Source of the DNA: Fen-1273 sp035516035
GTDB lineage: Bacteria; Bacteroidota; Ignavibacteria; UBA10030; UBA6906
DNA length: 64,000 bases
Assembly (NCBI GenBank): GCA_035516035.1
Contig: DATJAS010000029.1
Location: 1 to 64,000, forward strand
Reading direction: 5' to 3'
Under the pieces are notes generated by a model. That model worked only from the letters and a program-made list of their open reading frames with translations, made no database searches and was not told the DNA's origin. Shown here piece by piece: positions 42,715 to 51,233 of the stretch (position 1 is the first letter of the stretch; every line of letters starts with the position of its first letter). The position numbers and the translations under genes are program-made.

Positions 42715-44274
42715 TTATCTCCCGATCTGTCTCCGTCTACCCTCTACAGCGGCGGCGAACAGGACCGCTGCCGCGGCCGCGAAGACTGCCGGCGATCCGG
42801 CGGCAATCGCCTGCTCTGTCGTTCCCATGAAATCGAGCGCCGGGATGTGGTGCAGGGGCCCTGCGTACCAGAGCGCGACATACATCGCTTCGAACGTCCT
42901 CGCCGTGCCGCTCCAGACGCCGAGCGCCGCCGCAAGCGAAGGGATAAACAGTGCTCCCGCCCCGAGCGAAATGAGTGTTCCGGTATCCCCGGCCGCAGCC
43001 AGCCGGAATATGAGGCCCGAGGCCGCAATGAGTGCAACCGCGAATCCCGCCCCCCATACCGCCATAAACTGCCGGGCGAGCGGTCGCGGGGCGGAGAAGA
43101 GGATGCCTCCTGTCCTGTGGCGCGCCTCCCTCGTACCCATCTGTGACCAGAGTAGGACCGGCAGGAGCCAGAGGGACGGAAGGACGTCTGCTCGAACGGC
43201 ATCGATGCTGAGTGTCAGGGAGGCAACCCAGAGCCCGGTCCCCGCAACGTACCACCACCAGGGTAGGCCCCACAGCATGAGCCGGGTCTCCGCCATGAGC
43301 ATCCGGGAATATACCCAGGGGGCGGCGGCTGAATCGAGCATCCTGCCTGCGACATTGGGGATGCCGCGCACGCGAGTGAGCCACGCACGGGAGGAGCGCG
43401 TCTTCTTCGCGCGCGAGTGTCTCTCGCCGCGGGCCGGAGCGAACCTGTCAAAGAAGAACCCCCCGGCGAGCGCAAGCGCCCCCGCGTAGAGGAGAGGCAG
43501 AGCCCTGCCCGCTGCCTCCGCGGCGTTCCAATCTATCCCTTCCCACCGGACGTCCGTCGTCTTCGCGTACCTGGTTGCGCTCGTCCCGATCGTGAAATGT
43601 CCGTCGTAGTCGGGGACGGCAGCCCTGACATCCGCCTGCAACCTCTCCATGGCGAGATTCAGCCCGTACACATCGAGCGCTCGTGAACCCGTCGCCATCG
43701 GCAGCATCAGGAGGAGCGTGAAAAGGAAGATATAGAGAACAGTGCCGAACACGCCGCGGAGGAACCGCACGCATTCAAAAAAGACCGCCAGCGCTCCCGT
43801 GAATACCATCGCCGGGAGCGCCAGGAGGAGGAACGGTGAAAGAAGCGGCCACACCTCGAAGCCCGTTCCTTCGAACGCCTGTATCAACATGCCTCCCGCG
43901 GCAAGTATGCACGTGACGGCGGCAAGCACGACGAAGTTGCTCAGCGCCTTCCCCAGCACGTACATCAGGCTGCTCATCGACGTTGCGGCCAGTATCTGCC
44001 CCACCCCGGTTTCCCGGTCGCGCGCGACCGCATTGCTGACGACGTAGAACCCGACCATGCAGACAAACGTGATCGTGCAGAGCGCCATCATCATGCCCGT
44101 CCACGCCGACGTGGGGAGCGGGCGGGCCCGTCCCAGGTGAACGCCGACCGTCCCGCTGTCCACCAGGTATCCGAGGTAAAGCGTTGCCACGACCGTGACG
44201 AGAAAACTGTAGCGCCTCGTCCGTTCCAGCACGTCCGCCCTGACGAGCCACGCGAGCCCCCTCCAGCTTCTCAT
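42715..44274 (-). CDS. ABC-2 type exporter permease
   Basis: The 519-residue protein has about ten to twelve membrane helices in two halves (for example YSFLVTVVATLYLGYLVDSG, MMALCTITFVCMVGFYVVSN, ALSNFVVLAAVTCILAAGGM, WWWYVAGTGLWVASLTLS). The ATG at 44274 has GAGGAGG seven bases upstream. The ATPase gene lies about 100 bases upstream in the same direction, so the two form an exporter. The substrate is unknown; a drug or lipid is typical for the family. Confidence 0.82.
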   Translation of the reverse strand: MRSWRGLAWLVRADVLERTRRYSFLVTVVATLYLGYLVDSGTVGVHLGRARPLPTSAWTGMMMALCTITFVCMVGFYVVSNAVARDRETGVGQILAATSMSSLMYVLGKALSNFVVLAAVTCILAAGGMLIQAFEGTGFEVWPLLSPFLLLALPAMVFTGALAVFFECVRFLRGVFGTVLYIFLFTLLLMLPMATGSRALDVYGLNLAMERLQADVRAAVPDYDGHFTIGTSATRYAKTTDVRWEGIDWNAAEAAGRALPLLYAGALALAGGFFFDRFAPARGERHSRAKKTRSSRAWLTRVRGIPNVAGRMLDSAAAPWVYSRMLMAETRLMLWGLPWWWYVAGTGLWVASLTLSIDAVRADVLPSLWLLPVLLWSQMGTREARHRTGGILFSAPRPLARQFMAVWGAGFAVALIAASGLIFRLAAAGDTGTLISLGAGALFIPSLAAALGVWSGTARTFEAMYVALWYAGPLHHIPALDFMGTTEQAIAAGSPAVFAAAAAVLFAAAVEGRRRQIGR

Positions 44275-44379
44275 GGAGCAGCCTCCTCGTGCGGCGAAAA
44301 GCCCGGCGCGGCGATTCCGCCGCGGGGGCACCGCGAGTCAGTCGTCATCATCCGGCCTCCGCTTTCACGTGCGAGGTCG

Positions 44380-45264
44380 TCATGATCCGGGCTCCGCTTT
44401 TGCGCGCGAGACCGCCAGCAGGTAGGCGTCCTCGAGCGTCGGAGCCGCCGGTCGGGCGCCGGGGCCAGGCGCCTCGGCTGAGATGACGCGGCAGAGCACC
44501 CCGTCATTTCGCCGCAGCGTCCCGCTCAGGAGGAAGCGCGATCGCACGGATGAGAGGTCTCCGCCCGGGATCGTCCACTCCCAGACGCTCCCCGATGCCC
44601 GGTTCAGAATCGCCCCGGGCTGCTCGTGCGCAACGAGTCGCCCCCGCACGATGATGGCAATGTCCGTTGCCACCGACTCGACGTCGGGGACGATGTGCGT
44701 CGAGAGGATGACGATGCGTTCGCCTGAGAGGTCGGCGAGGAGATTCCGAAAACGGACGCGCTCCTCGGGATCGAGACCCGCGGTCGGCTCATCCACGATG
44801 AGAAGACGGGGATCGTTCAGCAGCCCCTGTGCGATGCCCACGCGCTGCCGCATTCCCCCGGAGAATCCCCCCAGGCGCTGGTCCCGCTGGCCGGTGAGAT
44901 TGACCAGGAGGAGCAGTTCGTCGATGCGTGATCTGGCCGTCGCGGCGGCCAGGCCTTTCGCGGCGGCGACATACGACAGAAACGCGACCGGCGTCAGGTT
45001 GGGATACACGCCGAAATCCTGCGGCAGGTATCCGAGCACGTTTCTCAGCCCGTCAGGGGAGCGGGCGGTGTCGACGCCGTCCCATGTCACCGTGCCTTCG
45101 GTCGGCCGCGAGACAGTCGCGAGGATTCGCATGAGCGTCGACTTCCCGGCCCCGTTCGGGCCAAGGAGCCCGAGGACGCCGGGAGAGAGCGTGAGCGAGA
45201 AATCTCTCAGCCCCCAGACGTTCGACTTGTAGCGCTTGCTGACGCTGCTGATGGCGAGGTTCAT
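44380..45264 (-). CDS. ABC transporter ATP-binding protein
   Basis: The 294-residue protein has Walker A LLGPNGAGKST, Q loop LPQDFGVYPNLTP, signature GGFSGGMRQRVGIAQGLL and Walker B LLIVDEPTAGLDPEE, followed by the H loop STHIVPDVE. The 60-residue C-terminal extension may contact the permease. It pairs with the ABC-2 permease downstream. An unusual palindrome lies just upstream of its start, in the gap to the DUF4143 ATPase gene. Confidence 0.88.
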   Translation of the reverse strand: MNLAISSVSKRYKSNVWGLRDFSLTLSPGVLGLLGPNGAGKSTLMRILATVSRPTEGTVTWDGVDTARSPDGLRNVLGYLPQDFGVYPNLTPVAFLSYVAAAKGLAAATARSRIDELLLLVNLTGQRDQRLGGFSGGMRQRVGIAQGLLNDPRLLIVDEPTAGLDPEERVRFRNLLADLSGERIVILSTHIVPDVESVATDIAIIVRGRLVAHEQPGAILNRASGSVWEWTIPGGDLSSVRSRFLLSGTLRRNDGVLCRVISAEAPGPGARPAAPTLEDAYLLAVSRAKAEPGS

Positions 45265-45310
45265 GGCGCGCTGCGATCGTTCGTTTGCGTTTGTCGTTTA
45301 CCCTCATTAC

Positions 45311-45355
45311 CATACCTTGAAATCTCGGTGTTTGGCACCGAATTTTCAATGTACG
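45311..45355. promoter_or_regulatory. Large imperfect palindrome between divergent genes
   Basis: Two 20-base arms (CATACCTTGAAATCTCGGTG and the reverse complement CGTACATTGAAAATTCGGTG) match at 16 of 20 positions around a 5-base centre TTTGG. It stands 8 bases before the GTG of the DUF4143 ATPase and about 47 bases before the ABC ATPase start. It could be a shared operator or a hairpin covering the ATPase ribosome site. Confidence 0.5.
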
Positions 45356-45362
45356 AATTTCC

Positions 45363-46523
45363 GTGGTTGATCGCCCCGAAGAAATCGCGAAGCTGAAAAA
45401 GCTTCTCCATGCGTACCCGGTCGTCGGCATCCTTGGTGCCCGGCAGGTGGGCAAGACCACGCTGGCCCGGATGGTGGTGGACCGCCTGGGCAGGCCCTCG
45501 GCCCGGTTCGACCTGGAGGATCCCGCCGACGTCGCCCGGCTGGCCGACCCGATGCTGGCGCTTTCTCCGCTGAAGGGACTCGTTGTCATCGATGAGATCC
45601 AGCGCCGCCCCGGGCTCTTTCCGGTTCTCCGCGTACTGGCGGATCGCCGGGGGCATCCGGCGAGGTTTCTCGTCCTCGGGAGCGCTTCTCCCGGCGTCGT
45701 GCGTCAGAGTTCGGATTCGCTCGCAGGGCGCATCGCCTACCACACCCTGGCGGGCTTCGGGCTGGATGAGATTGGCGTCGATCACTTCAATCGCCTGTGG
45801 ATGCGTGGCGGGTTTCCACAATCCTACCTGGCCAGGTCCGCTGCCGTCAGCTACCTGTGGCGCCGCAATTTTGTTCAGACCTTCCTCGAACGTGATATCC
45901 CGGTTCTCGGGTTCAACATCAGATCGGAAACGCTCCGGCGCTTCTGGTCCATGCTCGCCCATTACCACGGACAGATATGGAATACTTCCGAATTTGCCCG
46001 CTCGTTCGGGGTCGCGGACACGACGATTCGCGGGTATCTCGACATTTTGAGCGGCACGTTCATGGTCCGGCAGCTGTCGCCCTGGCATCAGAATATAGCC
46101 AAACGCCAGGTCAAGTCCCCGAAGGTGTATCTCACGGACAGCGGGATCCTGCATGCGCTTCTGGGTCTGCACTCGGCCGACGACATTGAAGGCCACCCCA
46201 AGGCAGGCGCATCCTGGGAGGGGTTCGTCATAGAGCAGGTCCTGCGGCGCCTGCAGGCCGCGCCGGATGAATGCTATTTCTGGGCGACGCACGCCGGGGC
46301 AGAACTGGATCTTCTCGTCGTGCGTGGCAGGAAGCGCATAGGTGTGGAAGTGAAAAGGACAGTTGCGCCGGCCATCACTCCTTCGATGAGGAGGGCCCTT
46401 GCCGACCTGAAACTTGGAAGGCTGTTCGTCGTCCATGCGGGGACAGAGACTTTCCCTTTGCAGAAAAATATCACCGCTGTTGCTATTCACCGGTTGCTGT
46501 CAGACATTCCCATAATGAAGTAG
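45363..46523 (+). CDS. AAA+ ATPase with DUF4143 domain
   Basis: The 386-residue protein has Walker A GARQVGKTTLA, Walker B GLVVIDEIQRRPGLF, the sensor LVLGSAS and a C-terminal DUF4143 region (TFLERDIPVLGFN, WNTSEFARSFGVADTTIRGYL, KSPKVYLTDSGILHALLG, GAELDLLVVRGRKRIGVEVKR) that includes a winged helix and a PD-(D/E)XK-like fold (ELDLLV ... VEVKR). Proteins of this family are widespread and transfer often between bacteria; the role is unclear. The GTG at 45363 has no strong ribosome site and follows the palindrome directly. Confidence 0.85.
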   Translation: MVDRPEEIAKLKKLLHAYPVVGILGARQVGKTTLARMVVDRLGRPSARFDLEDPADVARLADPMLALSPLKGLVVIDEIQRRPGLFPVLRVLADRRGHPARFLVLGSASPGVVRQSSDSLAGRIAYHTLAGFGLDEIGVDHFNRLWMRGGFPQSYLARSAAVSYLWRRNFVQTFLERDIPVLGFNIRSETLRRFWSMLAHYHGQIWNTSEFARSFGVADTTIRGYLDILSGTFMVRQLSPWHQNIAKRQVKSPKVYLTDSGILHALLGLHSADDIEGHPKAGASWEGFVIEQVLRRLQAAPDECYFWATHAGAELDLLVVRGRKRIGVEVKRTVAPAITPSMRRALADLKLGRLFVVHAGTETFPLQKNITAVAIHRLLSDIPIMK

Positions 46524-46543
46524 CAAAATTCCAGGAGCCTTCA

Positions 46544-46897
46544 ATGAAAAAGCACATCGAGCTTCTCGGCATTCTCCACCTGGTGTACGCGGGCGTCGGA
46601 TTGCTGCTCGCCGCATTCCTGTTCGCCGTGCTCACCACCGCCGGCTATATCTCGCACGACGATCTCGCCGTGCGCATCCTCGCGCTCGTCGCGGTGGTAA
46701 TTTCCGGGCTTCTCACCGTTCTCTCCGTCCCCGGGATCATCGGGGGCATCGGCCTCCTGAAAATGCGACCCTGGTCGAGGCCGCTGGTCCTGATCGTGGG
46801 GTGCCTCCATCTCCTCTCGTTTCCCCTGGGGACCGCCCTCGGCGTATACACACTCTGGGTGCTCCTCAATGACGAGACGCGGCAGATTCTCGCCTGA
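46544..46897 (+). CDS. Small membrane protein
   Basis: The 117-residue product has three to four transmembrane helices (ELLGILHLVYAGVGLLLAAF, LAVRILALVAVVISGLLTVL, PLVLIVGCLHLLSFPLGTAL) and no signal peptide. The ATG at 46544 has AGGAG eight bases upstream. No family is recognised. It stands between the DUF4143 ATPase and the shortened S37 peptidase gene. Confidence 0.68.
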   Translation: MKKHIELLGILHLVYAGVGLLLAAFLFAVLTTAGYISHDDLAVRILALVAVVISGLLTVLSVPGIIGGIGLLKMRPWSRPLVLIVGCLHLLSFPLGTALGVYTLWVLLNDETRQILA

Positions 46898-46936
46898 ATG
46901 CGCGGCTGCATGACATCGGCGTGCGGAGGAGTCGCC

Positions 46937-47692
46937 ATGAAACGCCTGGCGGCGCTCATTCTCATCTGCGTCTGGACGGCGTACGCGCAGGACGACGCGC
47001 TCTACAGGGCGCTCCGGGCCCTCCCGGGCGTGGAAGAAGTCTCCGCCGTCAAGGCGGACTCCATGTTCAGGGCGGCATATGAGATCAGGGTCCGCCAGCC
47101 GCTCGATCACGCGCACCCGGGGGGGAAATCCTTCCTCCAGTCCGTCTACGTCGATCACGTCGACAGCGGCAGCCCCGTGGTTCTTGAAACTGAAGGCTAC
47201 GCGGTCACGCGCGGAGGGGGAAGACCGCGCGAGCTCGCATCGATTCTCCGATGCAACCAGGTCGTGGTCGAGCATCGCTTCTTCGGCGGGTCGGCTCCGG
47301 ATTCGCTCGAATGGCCTTTCCTGACCACGCGCCAGGCGGCCGCCGATCACCACCACATCCGCGTGCTCCTCGGGGCGATCTACCGCGGGAAATGGGTGAG
47401 CAGCGGTACGAGCAAGGGGGGACAGACGGCCCTCTTCTACCGTTACTACTACCCGGATGACGTCGACGCGACCGTGGCGTACGTCGCCCCGGTCAACCTC
47501 TCTATTTACATATACGGGGAAAACGACCTCTGGGGTGCGACCGCAATGGAGCTTTCCGGGAAGACGAACGCGATCAAGGTCGTGAAGGCCGGGGGATCGC
47601 ACAGGACCCGCATCCGCACGCTCTCACATGACCAGCAGGCGACCGTCTGCACTGCGCTCGAATCCTGGCTGGGTGTACATATCACTCGCTAG
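46937..47692 (+). CDS. S37-family peptidase, internally shortened
   Basis: The 251-residue protein has a signal peptide (RLAALILICVWTAYAQ), the conserved start DHAHPGGKSFLQSVYVDH, VVVEHRFFGGSAPDS, and the nucleophile motif SSGTSKGGQTALFY (S159), which match PS-10/S37 serine peptidases. Full-length relatives are about 400-480 residues. Here the frame passes from YVAPVNLS directly to IYIYGENDLWGATAMELSG, skipping the middle of the family domain, so activity is doubtful. The ATG at 46937 has GGAGGAG upstream. Its 3' end overlaps the convergent TPR gene by 11 bases. Confidence 0.72.
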   Translation: MKRLAALILICVWTAYAQDDALYRALRALPGVEEVSAVKADSMFRAAYEIRVRQPLDHAHPGGKSFLQSVYVDHVDSGSPVVLETEGYAVTRGGGRPRELASILRCNQVVVEHRFFGGSAPDSLEWPFLTTRQAAADHHHIRVLLGAIYRGKWVSSGTSKGGQTALFYRYYYPDDVDATVAYVAPVNLSIYIYGENDLWGATAMELSGKTNAIKVVKAGGSHRTRIRTLSHDQQATVCTALESWLGVHITR

Positions 47693-49418
47693 TTGCCAGC
47701 CTCTGCAGATTCACCTTCGCGTCGGGGTTTCCCTTCGCGGCAGCCGCCCTGTAGTACCGCAATGCTTCTCTCCGGTTCCCCGTGTCCAGATACACGTTGC
47801 CCAGCCCGAGCTCCGGGATCCCGGAGGCGGGCGTGAGCCTATGCGCACTCAGGAAGAGTTCGACGGCGTGGCGCTTCAATCGCTCCGTGTCCGCACCGCG
47901 GGCAGCCCATGAACAGTCATACCCTGCCGCACACTCCGCGGCGGCAAGTGAGAGCACGTCCCGCGAGTAGAGCCCTGCCGTGCCTTCGCGCCTGTACAGC
48001 TCGATGTAGAGGGGAGTCTCGATGACCGAGTTCATCTTCCTGTACGCGAGGACCATCTTGGGTATCTGGTCTGACTTCATGAAGACGCGCGGCAGATCCC
48101 AGTACATTTCAGGGCTCGCTCCCGGGGGGAGATCCAGCGCCCGGTCGAACCAGCGGTAGGCTTCAACGGTATCGCCGGCCAGCAGCAGCCCCCTCCCGAG
48201 AAGATAGGCCGCGGCCGAGCTCCCCGGCATATCCCCGGCCGCCTTTCTGAGAAACGGCAGGCACTTTCGCGGTGCGCGCCTCCCCATATAGGCGGTCCCG
48301 GCGAGAAGCGAAAGCACGGGCCTGTACTCGCACTGGCTGCATGCTTCTTCAACGAGGCCCGGGGGAAAACGGCCGTACGAATTGAAGGGGGCCGTGCCCA
48401 GCCTGATGGCCGCGATCAGTTCATCGGATGCGTCCGACGTATCCCCTTCCTCCAGGAACACCTGGGCCCTGAAGAGGTGGGCGGGGGCGTACGTTGAGTC
48501 CAGCGCGAGCGCCCTGGCTGCGAGGCGAAGAGCAATGTCCGGGTGGTACATCCCGATGAGTTTGAGGGCTCCGCGAACGACGGGTCTGAGGGGCCGCGGA
48601 CCTTCCCTTCGCAGCGCCGCAAGCTTGCCGAGCATCTTCGCTTCGGCCAGGTCATCGATGTAATGTCGCGCTGCCTCGATGTACTCGACCGGAGCTTCGA
48701 GCCCCAGCCGGGCGGCATTTTCCAGGCAGGCGAACGCAAGGGGGACGAGCCCGCTGTCTGAATACGCCTCGCCCATCATGAGATACGTCGATCCGCGGGT
48801 CGAGTCTCTCCCGATCGATAGACGAAGCAACGCAATCGCCCTGCCGTCTTCGTGGCGCCTGAGTCTGCATGCGGCCAGGCCTTCGTAGGCATCAACCAAT
48901 CCCGGGTCCGCTGCGAGGGCTTGGCTCAGGAACGCAGCGGCCGTGTCGTAGTTTGCGTACCCGTACGGCGGCGGCCAGGAGGTCAGCGCAAGGAGGCCCA
49001 GTTCCTTGAGCGTCGCCGGATTCCGCGGTGCGAGCGCCCGGGCCATTGCTATATGTTCCCCGGCTTCGCGAAGCGTGGAGCGAAGTATAATCGCCGCGAC
49101 GCTGTCGACCGGCTTCCCCATGTCGTTCAACGAGGTTCCGTACAGGATGAAATCGCCTGCGAGTATTCCTCCGGCTGACCTGGAGCGGGCAACGTATTTC
49201 TGCAGGAGGGATGATCCGAGGAGGAGGCACAAGTCGGGATCGTTCGGCCTGGCAGAGAGGAGGTCCCTGCACCGTGCGATTACCGAATCCCTCTCTCGCT
49301 CGGCCGCGCCCGCCGGGCGTAGCGGAGCATGGTCTTCCTCTCCGCACCCTGTCCCAAGAAGGAATGACGCCACGAGGGGGAGCGACCTCAACCAATGCAT
49401 TCGCGTTACGAGTCTCAT
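47682..49418 (-). CDS. TPR-repeat lipoprotein
   Basis: The 578-residue protein has a lipoprotein signal (LPLVASFLLGTGC, with the Cys near residue 25), so it is predicted to sit in the envelope. The rest is made of about a dozen TPR-like helix pairs (for example LLLGSSLLQKYVARSRS, EGLAACRLRRHEDGRAIALL, AYLLGRGLLLAGDTVEAYRWFDRAL, LGLGNVYLDTGNRREALRYY). TPR lipoproteins usually scaffold protein complexes. No neighbouring partner is obvious. Confidence 0.78.
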   Translation of the reverse strand: MRLVTRMHWLRSLPLVASFLLGTGCGEEDHAPLRPAGAAERERDSVIARCRDLLSARPNDPDLCLLLGSSLLQKYVARSRSAGGILAGDFILYGTSLNDMGKPVDSVAAIILRSTLREAGEHIAMARALAPRNPATLKELGLLALTSWPPPYGYANYDTAAAFLSQALAADPGLVDAYEGLAACRLRRHEDGRAIALLRLSIGRDSTRGSTYLMMGEAYSDSGLVPLAFACLENAARLGLEAPVEYIEAARHYIDDLAEAKMLGKLAALRREGPRPLRPVVRGALKLIGMYHPDIALRLAARALALDSTYAPAHLFRAQVFLEEGDTSDASDELIAAIRLGTAPFNSYGRFPPGLVEEACSQCEYRPVLSLLAGTAYMGRRAPRKCLPFLRKAAGDMPGSSAAAYLLGRGLLLAGDTVEAYRWFDRALDLPPGASPEMYWDLPRVFMKSDQIPKMVLAYRKMNSVIETPLYIELYRREGTAGLYSRDVLSLAAAECAAGYDCSWAARGADTERLKRHAVELFLSAHRLTPASGIPELGLGNVYLDTGNRREALRYYRAAAAKGNPDAKVNLQRLATSE

Positions 49419-49585
49419 GGGGCCACCCGGTGATCCAATAGGTCAGTCAATGTACCGAGCGAATCGTCCATCGGCAACAGGCATCCCGTTTCAGCCGGTG
49501 TCTGCCCCGGATGACAGGTTTTTGCGCGGTGCAGGAGAGCGTGCGGCGGTGGACATTCGCGAAACCTTCCCCTACATTTCACGTA

Positions 49586-49701
49586 CCCCGATCATCGATG
49601 CCCGACCATTCACGTAGCTTGATCATCAATAGCCGACCATTCGCGTACTTCGACCATCGATACCCGACTATTCACGTACACTGATCATCGGTATCCGACA
49701 C
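49586..49701 (+). repeat. Tandem repeat of a 31-bp unit upstream of the methyltransferase gene
   Basis: Units start at 49586, 49617 and 49648, and a 23-base partial begins at 49679. Each unit has a block around GATCATCGAT followed by CCCGACCATTCACGTA. A degenerate unit tail precedes the first copy. The array ends four bases before the ATG at 49706. Confidence 0.88.
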
Positions 49702-49705
49702 TCCC

Positions 49706-50524
49706 ATGCCTGAAAAACTTGCGGTTCCTCTTGGCGAAGTCCAGAAGACGTTGTTCCTCCCCCTCTGGGGGCGCGCCGTCGAAACAAAGAAAGACCGCCC
49801 GCTCCTCTCGGACCCGACGGCCGTGAGAATCATGGAGAGCGTGGAGTTCGATTTTGCCACGCTCGCCGGCAACCTGAAGAGCATCACGCAGCACGCCTGG
49901 ATCGCGCGGAGCCTCCTCGTCGACCGCTGCGTGGCGGAATTCCTCCGGACATCGCCCGATGGCACGGTCGTCAACATCGGCTGCGGCATGGACACGACGT
50001 TCGACCGGGTCGACAACGGGAGCGTCCGCTGGTTTGATCTTGACCTGCCGGACGTCATCGCGCTGAGAAGAAAGTTCATTGACGAATCCCCGCGGAGAAC
50101 GTTCATCGCGTCGTCGTTCCAGGACGACGCGTGGTTCGCGAATGTGCCGGCCGGTCGCGGGCTCATGTTCGTCGCGGCAGGCGTATTCTACTATTATGAA
50201 GCTCACGACGTCCGGGAATTCTTCGTGAGGCTGGCAGATCGGTTCCCGGGGTGCGCCGTCGTCTTTGACGCGGCGTCTCCCCGGGGGGTGGAAGCGGCGA
50301 ACAGGCTGGTCCTGCGCGCGGGGGGGCTGGGAGAGGGGACCCCGCTCAGGTGGGGACTGAAAACCGCCGCCGAGCTCTCGTCCTGGGATTCCCGGATACG
50401 CGTCGTGTGCGAGCATCTGTACTTCAGGGAGGCGGGACTTCGCCTCCCGTTCCGGGACCGGATCACGGGCATGCTCTCCGACGCGCTGCGCATACAGTGG
50501 ATCGTCCACTGCAGTTTCGGTTGA
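49706..50524 (+). CDS. Leucine carboxyl methyltransferase-like SAM methyltransferase
   Basis: The 272-residue protein resembles the LCM/COG3315 class: GEVQKTLFLPLWGRAVETKK at the start, SITQHAWIARSLLVDRCV, the SAM-binding motif VVNIGCGMDTTFDRV, WFDLDLPDVIALRR and GVFYYYEAHDVREFF. These methylate acids or small molecules, often in secondary metabolism. No ribosome site is seen before the ATG; the 31-bp repeat array abuts it, so the transcript may be leaderless or the array may regulate it. Confidence 0.85.
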   Translation: MPEKLAVPLGEVQKTLFLPLWGRAVETKKDRPLLSDPTAVRIMESVEFDFATLAGNLKSITQHAWIARSLLVDRCVAEFLRTSPDGTVVNIGCGMDTTFDRVDNGSVRWFDLDLPDVIALRRKFIDESPRRTFIASSFQDDAWFANVPAGRGLMFVAAGVFYYYEAHDVREFFVRLADRFPGCAVVFDAASPRGVEAANRLVLRAGGLGEGTPLRWGLKTAAELSSWDSRIRVVCEHLYFREAGLRLPFRDRITGMLSDALRIQWIVHCSFG

Positions 50525-50663
50525 CGCGTCGCGGCGATTCCGCCCGGGGTCGGTCCGGCGTGTTGCAATCCACGCGGGTATGCGGTACATTCTGTCGCCG
50601 ATGCACCCCCGTCCTTCCCTGCATTCCCGCGGACCGGCGTCTGTCCAATAGCCTGGAGGCCAC

Positions 50664-51206
50664 GTGCTGATCTTTATTGCCATCGCACTCGCGTCATTCA
50701 TCCTTCTTGCCGGCTCCTTCTTCTTCGGGCACGACCACGATACCGACCATGCCGACGTCTCTCACGGCCTGGACGGTCACGACCTCAGCCACGACATGGA
50801 ACCGACGATCAGCTTCTTCTCCGTGAAGGTCATCGCGACGCTGACGATGGGCTTCGGCGCCGCCGGGGCCATCGCCCGGCAGTACGGGGCCGACTACCTC
50901 GTCGCCTCGTTCATCGGACTCGGCACAGGGATCGCGCTTTCGCTCGCGATGTATTTCGTGCTCGAGCTGATCTACCGGCAGCAGTCGTCTTCGCTCGTGG
51001 CCACGTCCTCCGCGGTGGGACAGACGGGGATCGTGCAAACCGGCATCGCGCCGAACGCGCTCGGCGAGGTGAGCCTGAACGTCAGCGGCCAGTACATGAC
51101 GTACCTGGCCAAGGGCTCCGGCCCGAAGGAGATTCCCAAGGGACGGACGGTGAAAGTCGTGGGCCTGATCGGGAGCCAGCTCATCGTCGAAGAAATCCAG
51201 CAGTGA
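50664..51206 (+). CDS. NfeD-like membrane protein
   Basis: The 180-residue protein has an N-terminal helix (LIFIAIALASFILLAGSFFFG), a His/Asp-rich stretch (HDHDTDHADVSHGLDGHDLS), two more helices and a C-terminal OB-fold-like domain (GQTGIVQTGIAPNALGEVSL, KEIPKGRTVKVVGLIGSQLIV). NfeD-type proteins work with flotillin-type SPFH proteins; the flotillin follows 27 bases later. The His/Asp stretch may bind metal. The GTG at 50664 has GGAGG four bases upstream. Confidence 0.83.
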   Translation: MLIFIAIALASFILLAGSFFFGHDHDTDHADVSHGLDGHDLSHDMEPTISFFSVKVIATLTMGFGAAGAIARQYGADYLVASFIGLGTGIALSLAMYFVLELIYRQQSSSLVATSSAVGQTGIVQTGIAPNALGEVSLNVSGQYMTYLAKGSGPKEIPKGRTVKVVGLIGSQLIVEEIQQ

Positions 51207-51233
51207 CACTCACTCACACCGGGAGCGACCTCC

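Noticed and set aside
45363..46523. DUF4143 ATPase as a transposon-encoded gene
   Set aside because: The upstream palindrome is not matched at the 3' end and no target duplication was seen.
49586..49701. 31-bp array as a CRISPR
   Set aside because: The units are directly adjacent without spacers and no cas genes are present.
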